Shown here in pieces: positions 18,051 through 27,000 of a stretch of 64,000 bases of DNA. The stretch is from Isosphaeraceae bacterium. Its GTDB lineage: Bacteria > Planctomycetota > Planctomycetia > Isosphaerales > Isosphaeraceae. Each line of letters begins with the position of its first letter. The first letter of the stretch is position 1. The stretch covers positions 1 to 64,000 of the forward strand of contig JARLIH010000467.1 in assembly GCA_031291845.1 (NCBI GenBank), given 5' to 3'. Below the pieces are notes generated by a model. That model was not told the origin of the DNA, ran no database searches, and saw only the letters and a program-made list of their open reading frames with translations. The position numbers were made by a program, and so were the translations under genes.

Positions 18051-18102
18051 GGACGGACGGAGACATGATGCTCCAAATCTGGACGGATGGAGACATGATG
18101 CT
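18051..18102 (+). repeat. 30-bp tandem duplication over the FHA gene start
   Basis: The 22-bp unit GGACGGA(C/T)GGAGACATGATGCT occurs at 18051-18072 and 18081-18102 with one mismatch. Each copy carries a GGAG and an ATGATG, giving two equivalent, in-frame translation starts 30 bp apart. Confidence 0.9.
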
Positions 18103-19330
18103 TCGCGTGCGTGGCCAGGGCCGCGACACGGACCGGATCGTCAAGATCGGCCGCCCTTTCGCGCTGGTGGGCCAGTCGCCGGATAGCGACATCTGCCTGA
18201 GCGATCCGTCGGTCTCCGAACGGCACGCCTACCTTCACCTTGACCCGCGCGGGCTCTACGTCGTCGATCTCCTGACCCGCACCGGCACGCGCATCGAGGG
18301 GACCGGCCAGGGTGTCGGCTGGGTGTACCCGGGCCAGTCGTTCGAGGTCGCTGGGCGGCAGATCACCCTGCTCCGCATGCGGATCGACGGCGCCGTGTGC
18401 GAGCCCGGACCGACCGACGACGACCTCCTGACCGAAACGAACCAGGCCGCCTTGATCGGCGTCACGCTCGAACCGCACCAGGGGACCGATCCCCCTTGGG
18501 AGCTGGGTTCCGAGCTGGTCTTCCTCGGGTGGTCCTCCGCGTGCGGCATCCAGGTCAAGGACAAGCGCGCAGCGCGGGCGCACTGCGCCATCGTGCGCAC
18601 GGCGGCGCGGGTATACCTGGTCGACCTCTGCGGCCGGGACGTCGCGGTCGGCAACGAGGCGGTCAGCGGCGTCGCCCCGCTGCAGAACGGCGATGTGCTG
18701 ACCATCGGCTCAACCCGCTTCACGGTCCGCGCGCAGCTCCACGGGTCAAACCTCCCCGCGCTCCGGCAGCCCCAGCCGGCGCCACCCGCCGCCCGCTACA
18801 GCGAGGCCGAACCGGCCGGTACGGTCCTCATGCCGATCCCCGTGGACCTGGTCCCGGCCGAGTCGCAGGGCGCCCTCATCGCCTGGATGATGGGAGCGAT
18901 TCAGAGCAACCAGGGGGAAGCCTTGCGCCAGCAGGGAGAGTTCCAGCTCGCCCTGACCGACCTGCTCCGGCAGATGCAGCAAGACAACGCCAGGCTCCTG
19001 ACCGCTCACCTGGACCGGATGGAAAAGATCGACCGCGAGCTCACCGCTCTCCGCCTCGAAATTCAGCGCCGGCTCGACACGCCTGCGCCCGTCCCTCAAG
19101 TCGCCCACCCCAACGCACGCCCACAGCCGGTTTCACCCCAAGGCCCTCCCCTGCCCCCTCCGTCCCAGGCCTCCCCCTTGCGGATCGCGAAGAAGGCGCC
19201 GGACTCAGCGCCCAACAAGGCCTCGACGACCTGGCTGATCGAGCGCGTCAGTCAGCTTGAGGACGAGAACCGCTCGGCCTGGCGCGACCTGCTGAGCCGC
19301 CTCACCTCACCCCCGCGCCGCAACCCCTGA
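18065..19330 (+). CDS. Double-FHA-domain protein with coiled coil
   Basis: A 421-aa predicted cytoplasmic phosphopeptide-binding protein. FHA1 (about 11-95) contains GRPFALVGQSPDSDICL and the SERHAYL core; FHA2 (about 150-225) has ELVFLGWSSACGIQVKD and a degenerate AARAHCAIV core. A Gln/Leu-rich coiled coil (about 270-335), a proline-rich linker and a C-terminal block T-W-L-x-x-R-V-S-x-L-x-D-E-x5-W-x-x-L-L follow. The protein at 50964-52427 has the same order of parts and the same C-terminal block, so the two are paralogues. The start is ambiguous (18065 or 18095) because the start region is duplicated. The partner may be a Ser/Thr kinase product encoded elsewhere; no kinase of that type is in the window. 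Confidence 0.85.
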   Translation: MMLQIWTDGDMMLRVRGQGRDTDRIVKIGRPFALVGQSPDSDICLSDPSVSERHAYLHLDPRGLYVVDLLTRTGTRIEGTGQGVGWVYPGQSFEVAGRQITLLRMRIDGAVCEPGPTDDDLLTETNQAALIGVTLEPHQGTDPPWELGSELVFLGWSSACGIQVKDKRAARAHCAIVRTAARVYLVDLCGRDVAVGNEAVSGVAPLQNGDVLTIGSTRFTVRAQLHGSNLPALRQPQPAPPAARYSEAEPAGTVLMPIPVDLVPAESQGALIAWMMGAIQSNQGEALRQQGEFQLALTDLLRQMQQDNARLLTAHLDRMEKIDRELTALRLEIQRRLDTPAPVPQVAHPNARPQPVSPQGPPLPPPSQASPLRIAKKAPDSAPNKASTTWLIERVSQLEDENRSAWRDLLSRLTSPPRRNP

Positions 19331-19361
19331 CACCGGGTCCCGCACGGCCAATCTCCACCCA

Positions 19362-19902
19362 CGATCAACCGGGCATAGTTCACCAAACGTGGTCGACCAC
19401 GCCCCGCGGAACGTCGGATGGACTACCGATTAACCGGACATACTTCGACGCCTCGCCTTGCACTCCCCCGCCTGGCCGTCCTGGGCCTACCGATACTCCG
19501 GGCATACTTCCCCAGGTACGTCCGGAGCGAGCGCGACGTCGCCTACCGATAACCCGGGCATACTTCACAACTCCAGGACAGCACTCAGTGTCCGTCTGAT
19601 CCTGTCCAGCTTACCGATAACCCGGGCATACTTTCCGCACGACCGATTTCCCTTCTCTCGCATACTGAACATACGAACATACCGATAGTCCGGACATACT
19701 GGTCACTTTCGACCATCTTCGCACAGATGTACCCTACCGATATACGGGCCATAGTGTACAAATGAATATCACGATTATCGGGGCATGAAAAACGGCTCCA
19801 CTCACGATGTTTGGGCCATACTTTTCACGATACTCCGGGCATACTTAGCCCCTGCACTCACGATAGTCCGGGCATACCACTACCGATTAACGGGGCATAC
19901 TT
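19362..19902 (+). repeat. Iteron array of a replication origin (about 12 copies)
   Basis: Twelve same-orientation copies related to CCGATAACCCGGGCATACT occur, with their CGAT at 19362, 19427, 19491, 19547, 19615, 19683, 19738, 19772, 19805, 19828, 19861 and 19884. Copies 2-5, 10 and 12 match best; copies 7-9 are degenerate. Spacing shrinks from 55-68 bp far from the gene to 23-34 bp next to it. They end at an AT-rich stretch directly before the initiator gene, the layout of theta-replicating iteron plasmids. The initiator is expected to bind them. This fills the gap between 19331 and the rep gene. Confidence 0.93.
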
Positions 19903-20041
19903 AGGGTTTTTAAGTTATTGTTTGCTAACCACTTGCGGCGCCTAGAATTTGTTTTAGACTCTTGTTAAGAAGAAAAGACAACAACACCGCCGGGTGTTTC
20001 TGTTGTTGCTTCTCTCGTTTTCCAAAGGGACGAGAAACCTC
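19903..20041 (+). promoter_or_regulatory. AT-rich candidate unwinding region and rep promoter/leader
   Basis: Immediately after the last iteron the sequence becomes AT-rich (TTTTTAAGTTATTGTTTGC), a plausible DNA-unwinding element. TTGCGG (19933-19938) and TAGACT (19955-19960) spaced 16 bp form a weak promoter candidate; TAGAAT at 19943 is an alternative -10. The predicted leader contains an imperfect hairpin (ACAACAACACC against GGTGTTTCTGTTGT, about 19979-20008). Confidence 0.5.
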
Positions 20042-21598
20042 ATGGCTTCGCACCTCGAGACCATCGACGACGAGACCGGCATGGAAGAGTGGGAGCTCTC
20101 GGTCGAGGAGACGGGGGCGTTTGAGACCGTGGAGGAAAACGCGTCGTCGGTGGACCCCGGCTGGAAGGACGAGCTGAACCTGGCCGAGTTTCCGATCGCC
20201 GCGCTCACCGACCGCGTGCCCGACGGCCAGACGACGCTCGTCTTCGAGGACAAGCTCGAACGCCGCGACAGCACCCCGATCGTGCGCCGGCTGACGATCA
20301 TGGGAACACATAAGCACGGTCTGCCGACGTCGTTGGACGACGAGGTGCTGGTGGGCCTGATCCAGTTGACCAAGCGGCGGAGCAACTTCACCGACCCCAA
20401 GGTCCAGTTCTCGCGGTACGAGCTGATCGACCTTCTGGGCTGGCCGCAGAGCGGGCAGAGCTACCGGCGGATCGAGGAGGCGCTGCACCGCTGGGTCGGT
20501 GTTGTGCTGATGTATGAGAACGCCTGGTGGGACAACCAGGCGAAAAGCTGGGTCGACGAGAACTTTCACGTCCTGGACAACGTGACGCTCTACGACCGCG
20601 AACGGCGGCGGCCGGCCCCGCGGCCGGGCAAGGCGGCGAAGGGGGACAAAGCCGGCGCGAAGCCGGTGTTCGAGAAGCCCCCCTTGCCCCTCTCGAGCTT
20701 TCGCTGGAACGAGGTCATCTTCCAGAGTTTCCAGAGCGGCAACCTCAAGCAACTCGACCTCGAGTTCTACCTGCGGCTCCGCCTGCCGACGACGAAGCGG
20801 ATGTTTCGCTTCCTGGACAAGCGGTTCTACCGCCGCTCGCGGCTCGACTTCGACCTTCGCACGCTCGCTTGCGAGCACATCGGCCTGAGCCGGTCGTACG
20901 CGCCGACGGAGCTGAAGCGCAAGCTCAAGCCCGCGCTCGAGGAGCTCGAGCAGCTCGGCTTCCTGGAACCTTTGAGCGCGGAGGAGCGGTACTCGTACGT
21001 CACGCGCGGCTGCTGGCGGATCATCCTGATCCGGGGATGCGCGGCGCATGCCGACGCGACGCCGGCGCAACCGGCCTCCGAGCTGATCGGGGCCCTGACC
21101 GCGCGGGGCGTCACCGCGAAGATCGCGGCCGACCTCGTCGCAGCGCACTCCGCCAGCCGGATCCAGACGAAGCTGGAGGTCTTCGATTGGCTCCAGCACA
21201 ACAAGGACAAGCGCGTCGGCCGGAACCCCGCCGGCTACCTGGTCGCGTCGATCCGCTCCGACTACCAGGCCCCGGGCGACTTCCAGAACGCCGGCGCCAA
21301 GGCGCAAGCGGAAGCGGCCGAGCGCACGGCCGAGGAGGTCAAGCGCCAGGAGAAGCGGCGCTCCCGCGCGGCCGAGAAACAGGTCGAGGACCGCGAGGCC
21401 GAGCTCCGCGCCGCCTGGGAGCGTCTACCGGAGGCGGAGCGCGAGGCGATCCTCGCCGCGGTGAAGGCCGAGAACCCCGGTCTCAGCCGCTGGAAGAAGA
21501 TGCTGGAGCCGCTCTGCCTGGCGGCGCTGGAGGCCCGCCTTGCCGCGCCCCGCGCGGCGCAGCAGACGCTCTTCTCCGACGGCGCGGGACAAGACTGA
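20042..21598 (+). CDS. repA: Plasmid replication initiator (RepA-like, replication initiator protein A family)
   Basis: This 518-aa protein would bind the adjacent iterons and open the origin. Residues about 90-250 contain HGLPTSLDDEVLVGLIQL, QFSRYELIDLLGWPQSGQSY and a paired RRIEEALHRWVGVVLMYENA, which fit the winged-helix initiators of the RPA (PF10134) group. The segment LEFYLRLRLPTTKRMFRFLD continues the fold. The C-terminal third is a charged, Ala/Glu/Arg-rich helical region. The ATG at 20042 is chosen because the upstream codons from 19994 encode a phenylalanine/leucine run not expected in an initiator. A parS-like palindrome lies inside the gene at 21037-21049. Position between iterons and parAB supports the call more than the family match. 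Confidence 0.88.
   Translation: MASHLETIDDETGMEEWELSVEETGAFETVEENASSVDPGWKDELNLAEFPIAALTDRVPDGQTTLVFEDKLERRDSTPIVRRLTIMGTHKHGLPTSLDDEVLVGLIQLTKRRSNFTDPKVQFSRYELIDLLGWPQSGQSYRRIEEALHRWVGVVLMYENAWWDNQAKSWVDENFHVLDNVTLYDRERRRPAPRPGKAAKGDKAGAKPVFEKPPLPLSSFRWNEVIFQSFQSGNLKQLDLEFYLRLRLPTTKRMFRFLDKRFYRRSRLDFDLRTLACEHIGLSRSYAPTELKRKLKPALEELEQLGFLEPLSAEERYSYVTRGCWRIILIRGCAAHADATPAQPASELIGALTARGVTAKIAADLVAAHSASRIQTKLEVFDWLQHNKDKRVGRNPAGYLVASIRSDYQAPGDFQNAGAKAQAEAAERTAEEVKRQEKRRSRAAEKQVEDREAELRAAWERLPEAEREAILAAVKAENPGLSRWKKMLEPLCLAALEARLAAPRAAQQTLFSDGAGQD
21037..21049. promoter_or_regulatory. Candidate parS site 1
   Basis: A perfect copy of ATGCGCGGCGCAT lies inside the rep coding sequence. The 13-mer is palindromic around its central base. 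Confidence 0.55.
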
Positions 21599-21617
21599 AC
21601 GCCGGCGGAGTACGTAC

Positions 21618-21630
21618 ATGCGCGGCGCAT
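21618..21630. promoter_or_regulatory. Candidate parS site 2
   Basis: A perfect copy of ATGCGCGGCGCAT lies in the rep-parA intergenic region, 157 bp before the parA start. Confidence 0.65.
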
Positions 21631-21652
21631 GATCGCGCGAGATTGAAGGCGC

Positions 21653-21665
21653 ATGCGCGGCGCAT
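21653..21665. promoter_or_regulatory. Candidate parS site 3
   Basis: A perfect copy lies 35 bp after site 2, here preceded by GCGC. A partial copy (ATGCGCCGCGAC) follows at 21684. The group sits upstream of parA, where ParB binding could also regulate the operon. Confidence 0.65.
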
Positions 21666-21786
21666 TCTCCCGCCCGCGGCTGAATGCGCCGCGACGTCGG
21701 CGCCGATAACAAGGCAGAGAAAGGCCCGCGAGTCGCCGGGCCGAAGGACCGAGCCCGGCACGGAAGAAGGGAGTCAGGTAGCCATC

Positions 21787-22611
21787 ATGGCCGTCGTCGT
21801 CATGTTGAACCAGAAAGGGGGGGTGGGGAAGACCAGTACCTGCCACCACCTCGCCGGCACGGTCGCCCTCTCCGGCCGGCGGGTCCTGCTCGTGGACAAC
21901 GATCCCCAGGCCAGCCTCACGCAAGGGTTCTTCGGCCCCCAGGCGACGAGGCAGTTCGCGCCGGCGGAAACGATCGCCGCGCTTTACGCAGGCGACGAAC
22001 CGTTCCCGGAGCAGGTCATCCGGCCGACCGGCTTCGTGGGCATCGACCTGGTCCCCGGCTCGAAGTACGCCACCGAGCACAACGTTCCCATGCCGCACCG
22101 CGCGCCTCGGGAGCTGCAAACGTGCTTGCGCGACTTCCTGGACGACGACCTCCGCCGGCGCTATGACCTCGTCCTGATCGACTGTCCGCCCAATTTGCAC
22201 CTCTGTAGCTGGGCCGCCCTCGTCGCGAGCGAGCACCTGATCGTCCCGTTGCAGCCCGAGGACTACGGAGCGCAGGGAATCATCGAAGTCCAGGAGTCGA
22301 TCGACCTGGTCCGCGCGGGGGCCAATCCCGGCCTGGGCCTGCTGGGCTACCTGCTCACGATGTATAACCCCCGGCTGAGCATCCACCAGATGTACGAGAA
22401 GCTCCTCCGCGAGCTCTACGGCGACGACGTCTTCGCGACCAAGGTGCCGATCGCGGCCGACTACAAAGAAGCGATCGCGGGCCGCAAGCCGATCGCGCTC
22501 CACAAGCCGAAGGGGGCGCCGGCCAAGGTCGTCAAGGCACTTGCCGACGAGGTCGACCGGCGGCTGGTCGAGCGGAGCCAATTCCGGGCCGAAACGAAAG
22601 GGGCCGCGTGA
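21787..22611 (+). CDS. parA: ParA family partition ATPase
   Basis: A 274-aa Walker-type ATPase that would position the replicon on the nucleoid together with ParB. It starts VVVMLNQKGGVGKTSTCHHL, with the deviant Walker A at residues 10-17. Walker A' is LLVDNDPQASLT (Asp37) and Walker B is YDLVLIDCPPNL. There is no N-terminal helix-turn-helix, so it is the short form typical of Soj-like ParAs. The ATG at 21787 begins exactly where the family does; a much longer open frame upstream is only an overlap of rep in another frame. Its stop overlaps the parB start as TGATG, so the two are translationally coupled. Confidence 0.95.
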   Translation: MAVVVMLNQKGGVGKTSTCHHLAGTVALSGRRVLLVDNDPQASLTQGFFGPQATRQFAPAETIAALYAGDEPFPEQVIRPTGFVGIDLVPGSKYATEHNVPMPHRAPRELQTCLRDFLDDDLRRRYDLVLIDCPPNLHLCSWAALVASEHLIVPLQPEDYGAQGIIEVQESIDLVRAGANPGLGLLGYLLTMYNPRLSIHQMYEKLLRELYGDDVFATKVPIAADYKEAIAGRKPIALHKPKGAPAKVVKALADEVDRRLVERSQFRAETKGAA

Positions 22612-23549
22612 TGGGCAAGCTCGAAGAACTGCTGCGGGCCAACGGCGGCAACGCCGCCGAGAGCATGGGCGCGGGTGTCACGCGCGGCGACGCCATGCGC
22701 GGCGCATATTCCGACAACCTGCCCCCGACGCCCGACCGGGTGCGCGGCCTGGTCAAGGTGAAGAACGTCGCCGAGATCCCGCTCGACAAGATCGACCGCG
22801 ACCCCGAGCAGCCGCGCGAGGAGTTCGACGAGGAAGGACTCGCACGGCTCGCCGAGTCGCTCAAGAGCCGAGGCCAGCTCCAGCCCGTCCGCGTGCGCTG
22901 GGACGAGGGCAGGGGGGTCTACCTGCTCCTCTGCGGCGAGCGCCGCTGGCGGGCTGCCCGCTTGGCCGGTCTGCCGGCCGTTACCGCGGTGATCCAGGAC
23001 GGCCCCGTCCGTCCCGACGAGATGCTCGCCATCCAGCTCATCGAGAACGCCCAGCGCGAGGACTTGCGGCCGATCGAACAGGCCCGCGCCTACAAGCGCC
23101 TGATGGACCTGTACGGTTGGACGGCAACCCGCGTCGGTGAGGAGCTGGCGATCACGCAAGGGGCCGTCTCCAAGGCGCTCAAACTCCTCGAGCTCCCGGA
23201 GACGATCCAAGAGCAGGTGGAGCAGGGGAGTCTCTCACCCGACTCGGGCTACGAAATCTCGAAGCTGGCCGACGCCGCCGACCAGATCGCCATCGCCTCC
23301 CGCGTCGTGGCCGAGAAGATCGGCCGGGACGCGCTCCGCGCCGTGGTGAAGGAACGGACCGGGCGCCCCTCGAAGCCCTTGAAGGAAGGCCGCGAGCGCT
23401 TCCTCTACCGCGACGACGACGGGTCGGTCGTCACCATCACCGGCCCTGTGCTCGCCACGAGTCCAGCGGCCATCGTCGCCCTGCTCAGAAAGGCCCTGCG
23501 CCACGCGCAGAGCAATGCGCGCGACACCACGCGAGGTGAGGCGGCTTAA
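22611..23549 (+). CDS. parB: ParB/Spo0J family partition protein (CTPase)
   Basis: A 312-aa DNA-binding CTP switch that would load at parS and slide along flanking DNA. The N-terminal domain has IPLDKIDRDPEQPREEFDEE (57-76) and the CTP-binding motif GERRWRAA (109-116), followed by ENAQREDLRPIEQA (145-158). A helix-turn-helix follows at about 172-195 (TRVGEELAITQGAVSKAL). The C-terminal region ends in a short dimerisation-like helix. The ATG at 22611 overlaps the parA stop (TGATG) and is preferred to the GTG three bases upstream. A perfect copy of the proposed parS lies within codons 28-32 of this gene. Confidence 0.95.
   Translation: MGKLEELLRANGGNAAESMGAGVTRGDAMRGAYSDNLPPTPDRVRGLVKVKNVAEIPLDKIDRDPEQPREEFDEEGLARLAESLKSRGQLQPVRVRWDEGRGVYLLLCGERRWRAARLAGLPAVTAVIQDGPVRPDEMLAIQLIENAQREDLRPIEQARAYKRLMDLYGWTATRVGEELAITQGAVSKALKLLELPETIQEQVEQGSLSPDSGYEISKLADAADQIAIASRVVAEKIGRDALRAVVKERTGRPSKPLKEGRERFLYRDDDGSVVTITGPVLATSPAAIVALLRKALRHAQSNARDTTRGEAA
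22693..22705. promoter_or_regulatory. Candidate parS site 4
   Basis: A perfect copy of ATGCGCGGCGCAT lies inside the 5' end of parB. Confidence 0.55.
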
Positions 23550-23571
23550 GGGTCCCATTTCGCGAAAAAAA

Positions 23572-23630
23572 AAAGACGCCGCCGGCCACCCGCCGCGCAG
23601 GGGGTGGCCTTCTTCATGCGCCTAACGCGG
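23572..23630 (+). terminator. Hairpin terminator after parB
   Basis: A perfect 8-bp stem GGCCACCC/GGGTGGCC (23584-23591, 23602-23609) sits inside an outer GACGCCG/CGGCGTC pairing. A run of ten A residues lies just upstream and TTCTTC just after. It begins about 20 nt past the parB stop, so it probably closes the rep-par transcript. Confidence 0.6.
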
Positions 23631-23781
23631 CGTCGCCACCGAAAGATATCCGATCAGATCGGTCATTCCACGAATTCCAATGGAAACCGGGCCCCTCTCC
23701 ATCCGGTAGGGCCAAATCGACCGGCTTTACCGTTGATTTCTCGCCACGCCTACCAAGCCCCCGAATTTCCCAAATTTTTGA

Positions 23782-23809
23782 TTGACAGCGCCGCCGGGGC
23801 GGATACCAT
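23782..23809 (+). promoter_or_regulatory. Sigma70-type promoter for the giant surface protein
   Basis: A perfect -35 TTGACA (23782-23787), 16-bp spacer and TACCAT (23804-23809) are preceded by an A/T-rich patch (CCCAAATTTTTGA). This is the best consensus promoter in the window and points at the 4242-aa gene, leaving a leader of about 250 nt. Confidence 0.7.
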
Positions 23810-23815
23810 TGTTGC

Positions 23816-24067
23816 ATGCTATCACGCATCGCTGCGTGAGTGCTGATGGAGGTTTGCCGTCGAAGGCGGTTGAGGGGTACGCGGGGAGGTTCGGTCAGAA
23901 CGGTGGCAGCCGGCTCGACTCCGGCAGGCCGACTTGACTACGGACGGTACAGCTTCCATGCTTACTCGATTCCCCGAATCCCGATTATCCACCCATACCG
24001 CCGTCAGTTTCAGCAAACCCGCCATCTTCTATAAAGAGGCGAGGCATCGATAGCAGAGGGGCCACCA
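23816..24067 (+). other. Long structured 5' leader of the giant gene
   Basis: The predicted leader contains CACGCA-TCGC-TGCGTG (23823-23838), GTTC-GGTCA-GAAC (23889-23901) and GCCGG-CTCGACT-CCGGC (23909-23925). I do not recognise a known riboswitch. The start codon has only a weak GAGGGG upstream, so folding of the leader could influence translation. Together with the promoter this accounts for the gap 23550-24067; the part from 23631 to 23781 shows nothing else. Confidence 0.4.
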
Positions 24068-27000
24068 ATGCGCACGGTAGCGTCTGAGATTGAAACAACC
24101 GAGGCGAGCGGTCAGGTTCATCACAAGGCGCGCGCCGTGTCCGCCCGGAAATTGCGACTCCGCCGCACGGCGCTCGAGGCGCTTGAGGGGCTCGAGGAGC
24201 GCACGCTGTTGTCGGCTCTACCGGCAGCCACTCCCGGCACGGCGGTCGACATCTCCAACCAGCAAGGGAACGAAAGCAGTCCCCAGATCGTGGTGGACCG
24301 CTATGACCCCAACAAGCTGGTGGCGGTCTGGGTCCTGAACAATCCGGCCGTGTCGGGTACGCAGAAGGTTTTTGTGGAAGGGGCCTTCTCGAACGACGGC
24401 GGTCAGATCTGGTCGTCGTTCAGCAGCGTGGGGCTCAGCGCCGCGGCGCCGACGTTGATCGATCCCAACTCGGTAACGACCAACGAGCAGCCCTTCGTGC
24501 AGGTGACCGACCCGAGCGTCGGGTTCGACGCGAACAATCAATTTTATGTTCTCGTGGATGAGCACGCGGTCGATAACTTGGACAACACGGGCCCGGCCTC
24601 GGGCGCCCTCCTGCTCACCAAGTTCGACTTCAGCGGCAGTGCGCCGACCCAGTTGCAGTTCGTCAATCCCTACACGGGCAACCAGCAGTCATACAACGTC
24701 GTGTACGAGTGGTCCAATGCGCTGAATACCACCGACACCGTAGCGCGGCCCACGATGGCGGTTGACGACAACCAGCCCACGTTCCAGGACCCGACCACCA
24801 AGGCGATCCAGACCGACCCGTATTCGGGCAATGTTTATGTGTCCTGGGCCGAGGACAGCGCTCCGTACACGAAGCCGGTCAATTTCAACCCGTACACGGT
24901 GCGTCTCGCAACCTCGGCCGACGGCGGCCAGACCTTCACGTCCGCGACGATCCTCAACGACAACAACTACTTCGGCGGCACGGGCCAGCAGCAAGTGAGC
25001 TCACCGCAGATCGCGGTCAGCCAGGGCCGGTTGCCGGATCCGGCCGCCTATGGCGCATCCGACCCGGGCGTGCCCGGCGGGCTGGTCACGGTCGTTTACG
25101 ACGATTTCAACTCGCTGGCGACCCAGAACCCGTCCCTGGATCAGATCTGGACCAACAGCATTACCGGCAGCGGTTCGGCGAACCTCTTCGTCGGCACCTC
25201 GGGCGTTATCCAGAAAGCCATCGTGGGTTCCCCTGCGGACATCCCGCAGACCACGAGCTTTACCGATAACGTCACGATCACGAGCCCGACCTTCAGCCTC
25301 AGCGACCTGTCGGTCTCGATGACTCTTACTGACCCGAACGGCAACTCCGAGCTGTCTGCGGTCCTGATCGCGCCCAACGGCACCCGGATCACCCTCTTCC
25401 TTAACCAGATCAATAGCGCCGGCGCGGTGATCGTCCCGAACGGGAACCGCGGGCTTACCGGCAACAACCTGGGCATCGCACAGTCGGGCGCCGACATTCC
25501 CACCATCTTCGATGACAACGCGGCCCGCACGATCAACGACCGCACCGCTGGCGGTCCCTACATCGGGACCTTCCGGCCCGAGCTGGGGAGCCTGACCAAC
25601 TCGTTCTTTGGCCTCTCCGGCGCGCAGCTCAGCGGTACCTGGACGCTCCAGATCACCAATCAACGTGACGACGGCACCAACCCGAACCCCGTCTTGCAGA
25701 ACTGGGGGCTGACCTTCACATCGGGGCAGGTCACCAGCGGCGACGTCCCGGCGGCGACGACCTCGGTGCGCGGGAACTTCGACAGTAACTTCGCGCTGAG
25801 CGTCCCATCGTCCCCCACGGGAGTCGGCCCCACGCCGGTGATCACTTCGGACAACACCCTCGGCTCGTTCAGCCCTCACGAGGGAACGCTCTACATCGCC
25901 TATGTCACGCACGACAACTCGGTCCCGGCCGCCAACAATCCCGCGACCAATACCGACATCGCCCTGATCACCTCGACCGACGGTGGTGAGAGCTGGCAGG
26001 TCGGGTCGTTGAAGGTCAACGACGACAACGGGTTGACCGACGGCTTCTCCGGGGCGGTCAGCTCGACGGACTCCCTGAACAACACGAGTATCGTGCGGGG
26101 CCAGGCGCAGTACACGCCCGAGGCCTCGGTGGACCAGTCCACCGGGATGCTGGTCCTCTCGTGGCGCGACTCGCGCTACGATGCCTCCAACGCCCGCGTG
26201 GCCACGTTCGTCACGACGAGCATCGACGGCGGCCGGACGTTCTCACCGGACGTCTACGTCAATGCGCCGGAGACCGTCACCGACGCCATCACCGGCAAGG
26301 CCGTCGTTCAAGGGCCGACGCCCGACAACGAGTCGGCCGCCGCCGGCGCGTTGATCGACACGACCTTTGGTTACGGCAGCAAGATGGGGATTGCTGTCTT
26401 CGATGGACATATCTATACGATCTGGTCAGGGAACGAGAACGTCGTCAGGCCCGGTAATATCGACACGGACATCTGGTTCAACACGTTGACCACGTCGTCC
26501 GGGCCGCGGATCATCTCCAGCACGATGGGGCCGGTCGGGGGGGCGAACGACACGCTGAACACCCAGACCGCGGCCGACGGCACGCCGAACCCGACGACGA
26601 TCGAGGTGACGTTCGACCGGCCGGTCGACCCGGCGGCCGACCCGAACCAGACGTTCCTCCCCGGCGTCGTCGAGGTGTTCTACAACGGCACCGTCGCGGG
26701 GAGCTCGCCGGTTCCCTTGCTGGTGACCGCCGTCGCGCCGATCAAGACGGCCGGCGACCCGAACAACGATGGCCACTTCGGCTACACCCACTGGCTGATC
26801 ACCTTCGACGCCACACAGACACTCGGCGTGACGGGCACCTCCTCGGGCGGCAACACGTCGACCACGCTCAACGACGCGACCCAGAACTGGACCACGAACC
26901 AGTTCCAGGGTCGTACCCTCGTAATCACCGGCGGCAAGGGGGCAGGGGAGGAGCTGCCGATCACCTCCAACTCGGCCACCCAGCTCACCCTCTCCGGGAA

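Noticed and set aside
19362-19902. CRISPR array
   Set aside because: The repeats are 19-22 bp, imperfect, with variable spacers from about 1 to 50 bp, and no cas genes are near; position before a rep gene explains them as iterons.
20527-21786. N-terminal extension of ParA to 20527
   Set aside because: It overlaps rep in another frame and the ParA family starts exactly at 21787 with the Walker A strand.
23850-23950. tRNA or tmRNA-like element suggested by a T-arm-like hairpin (23909-23925)
   Set aside because: The loop is CTCGACT rather than TTCGANN, and no acceptor or anticodon stem pairs around it.
23816-24067. c-di-GMP (GEMM) riboswitch in the leader of the giant gene
   Set aside because: A quick comparison with the GEMM pattern found neither the receptor hairpin nor the conserved internal bulges.
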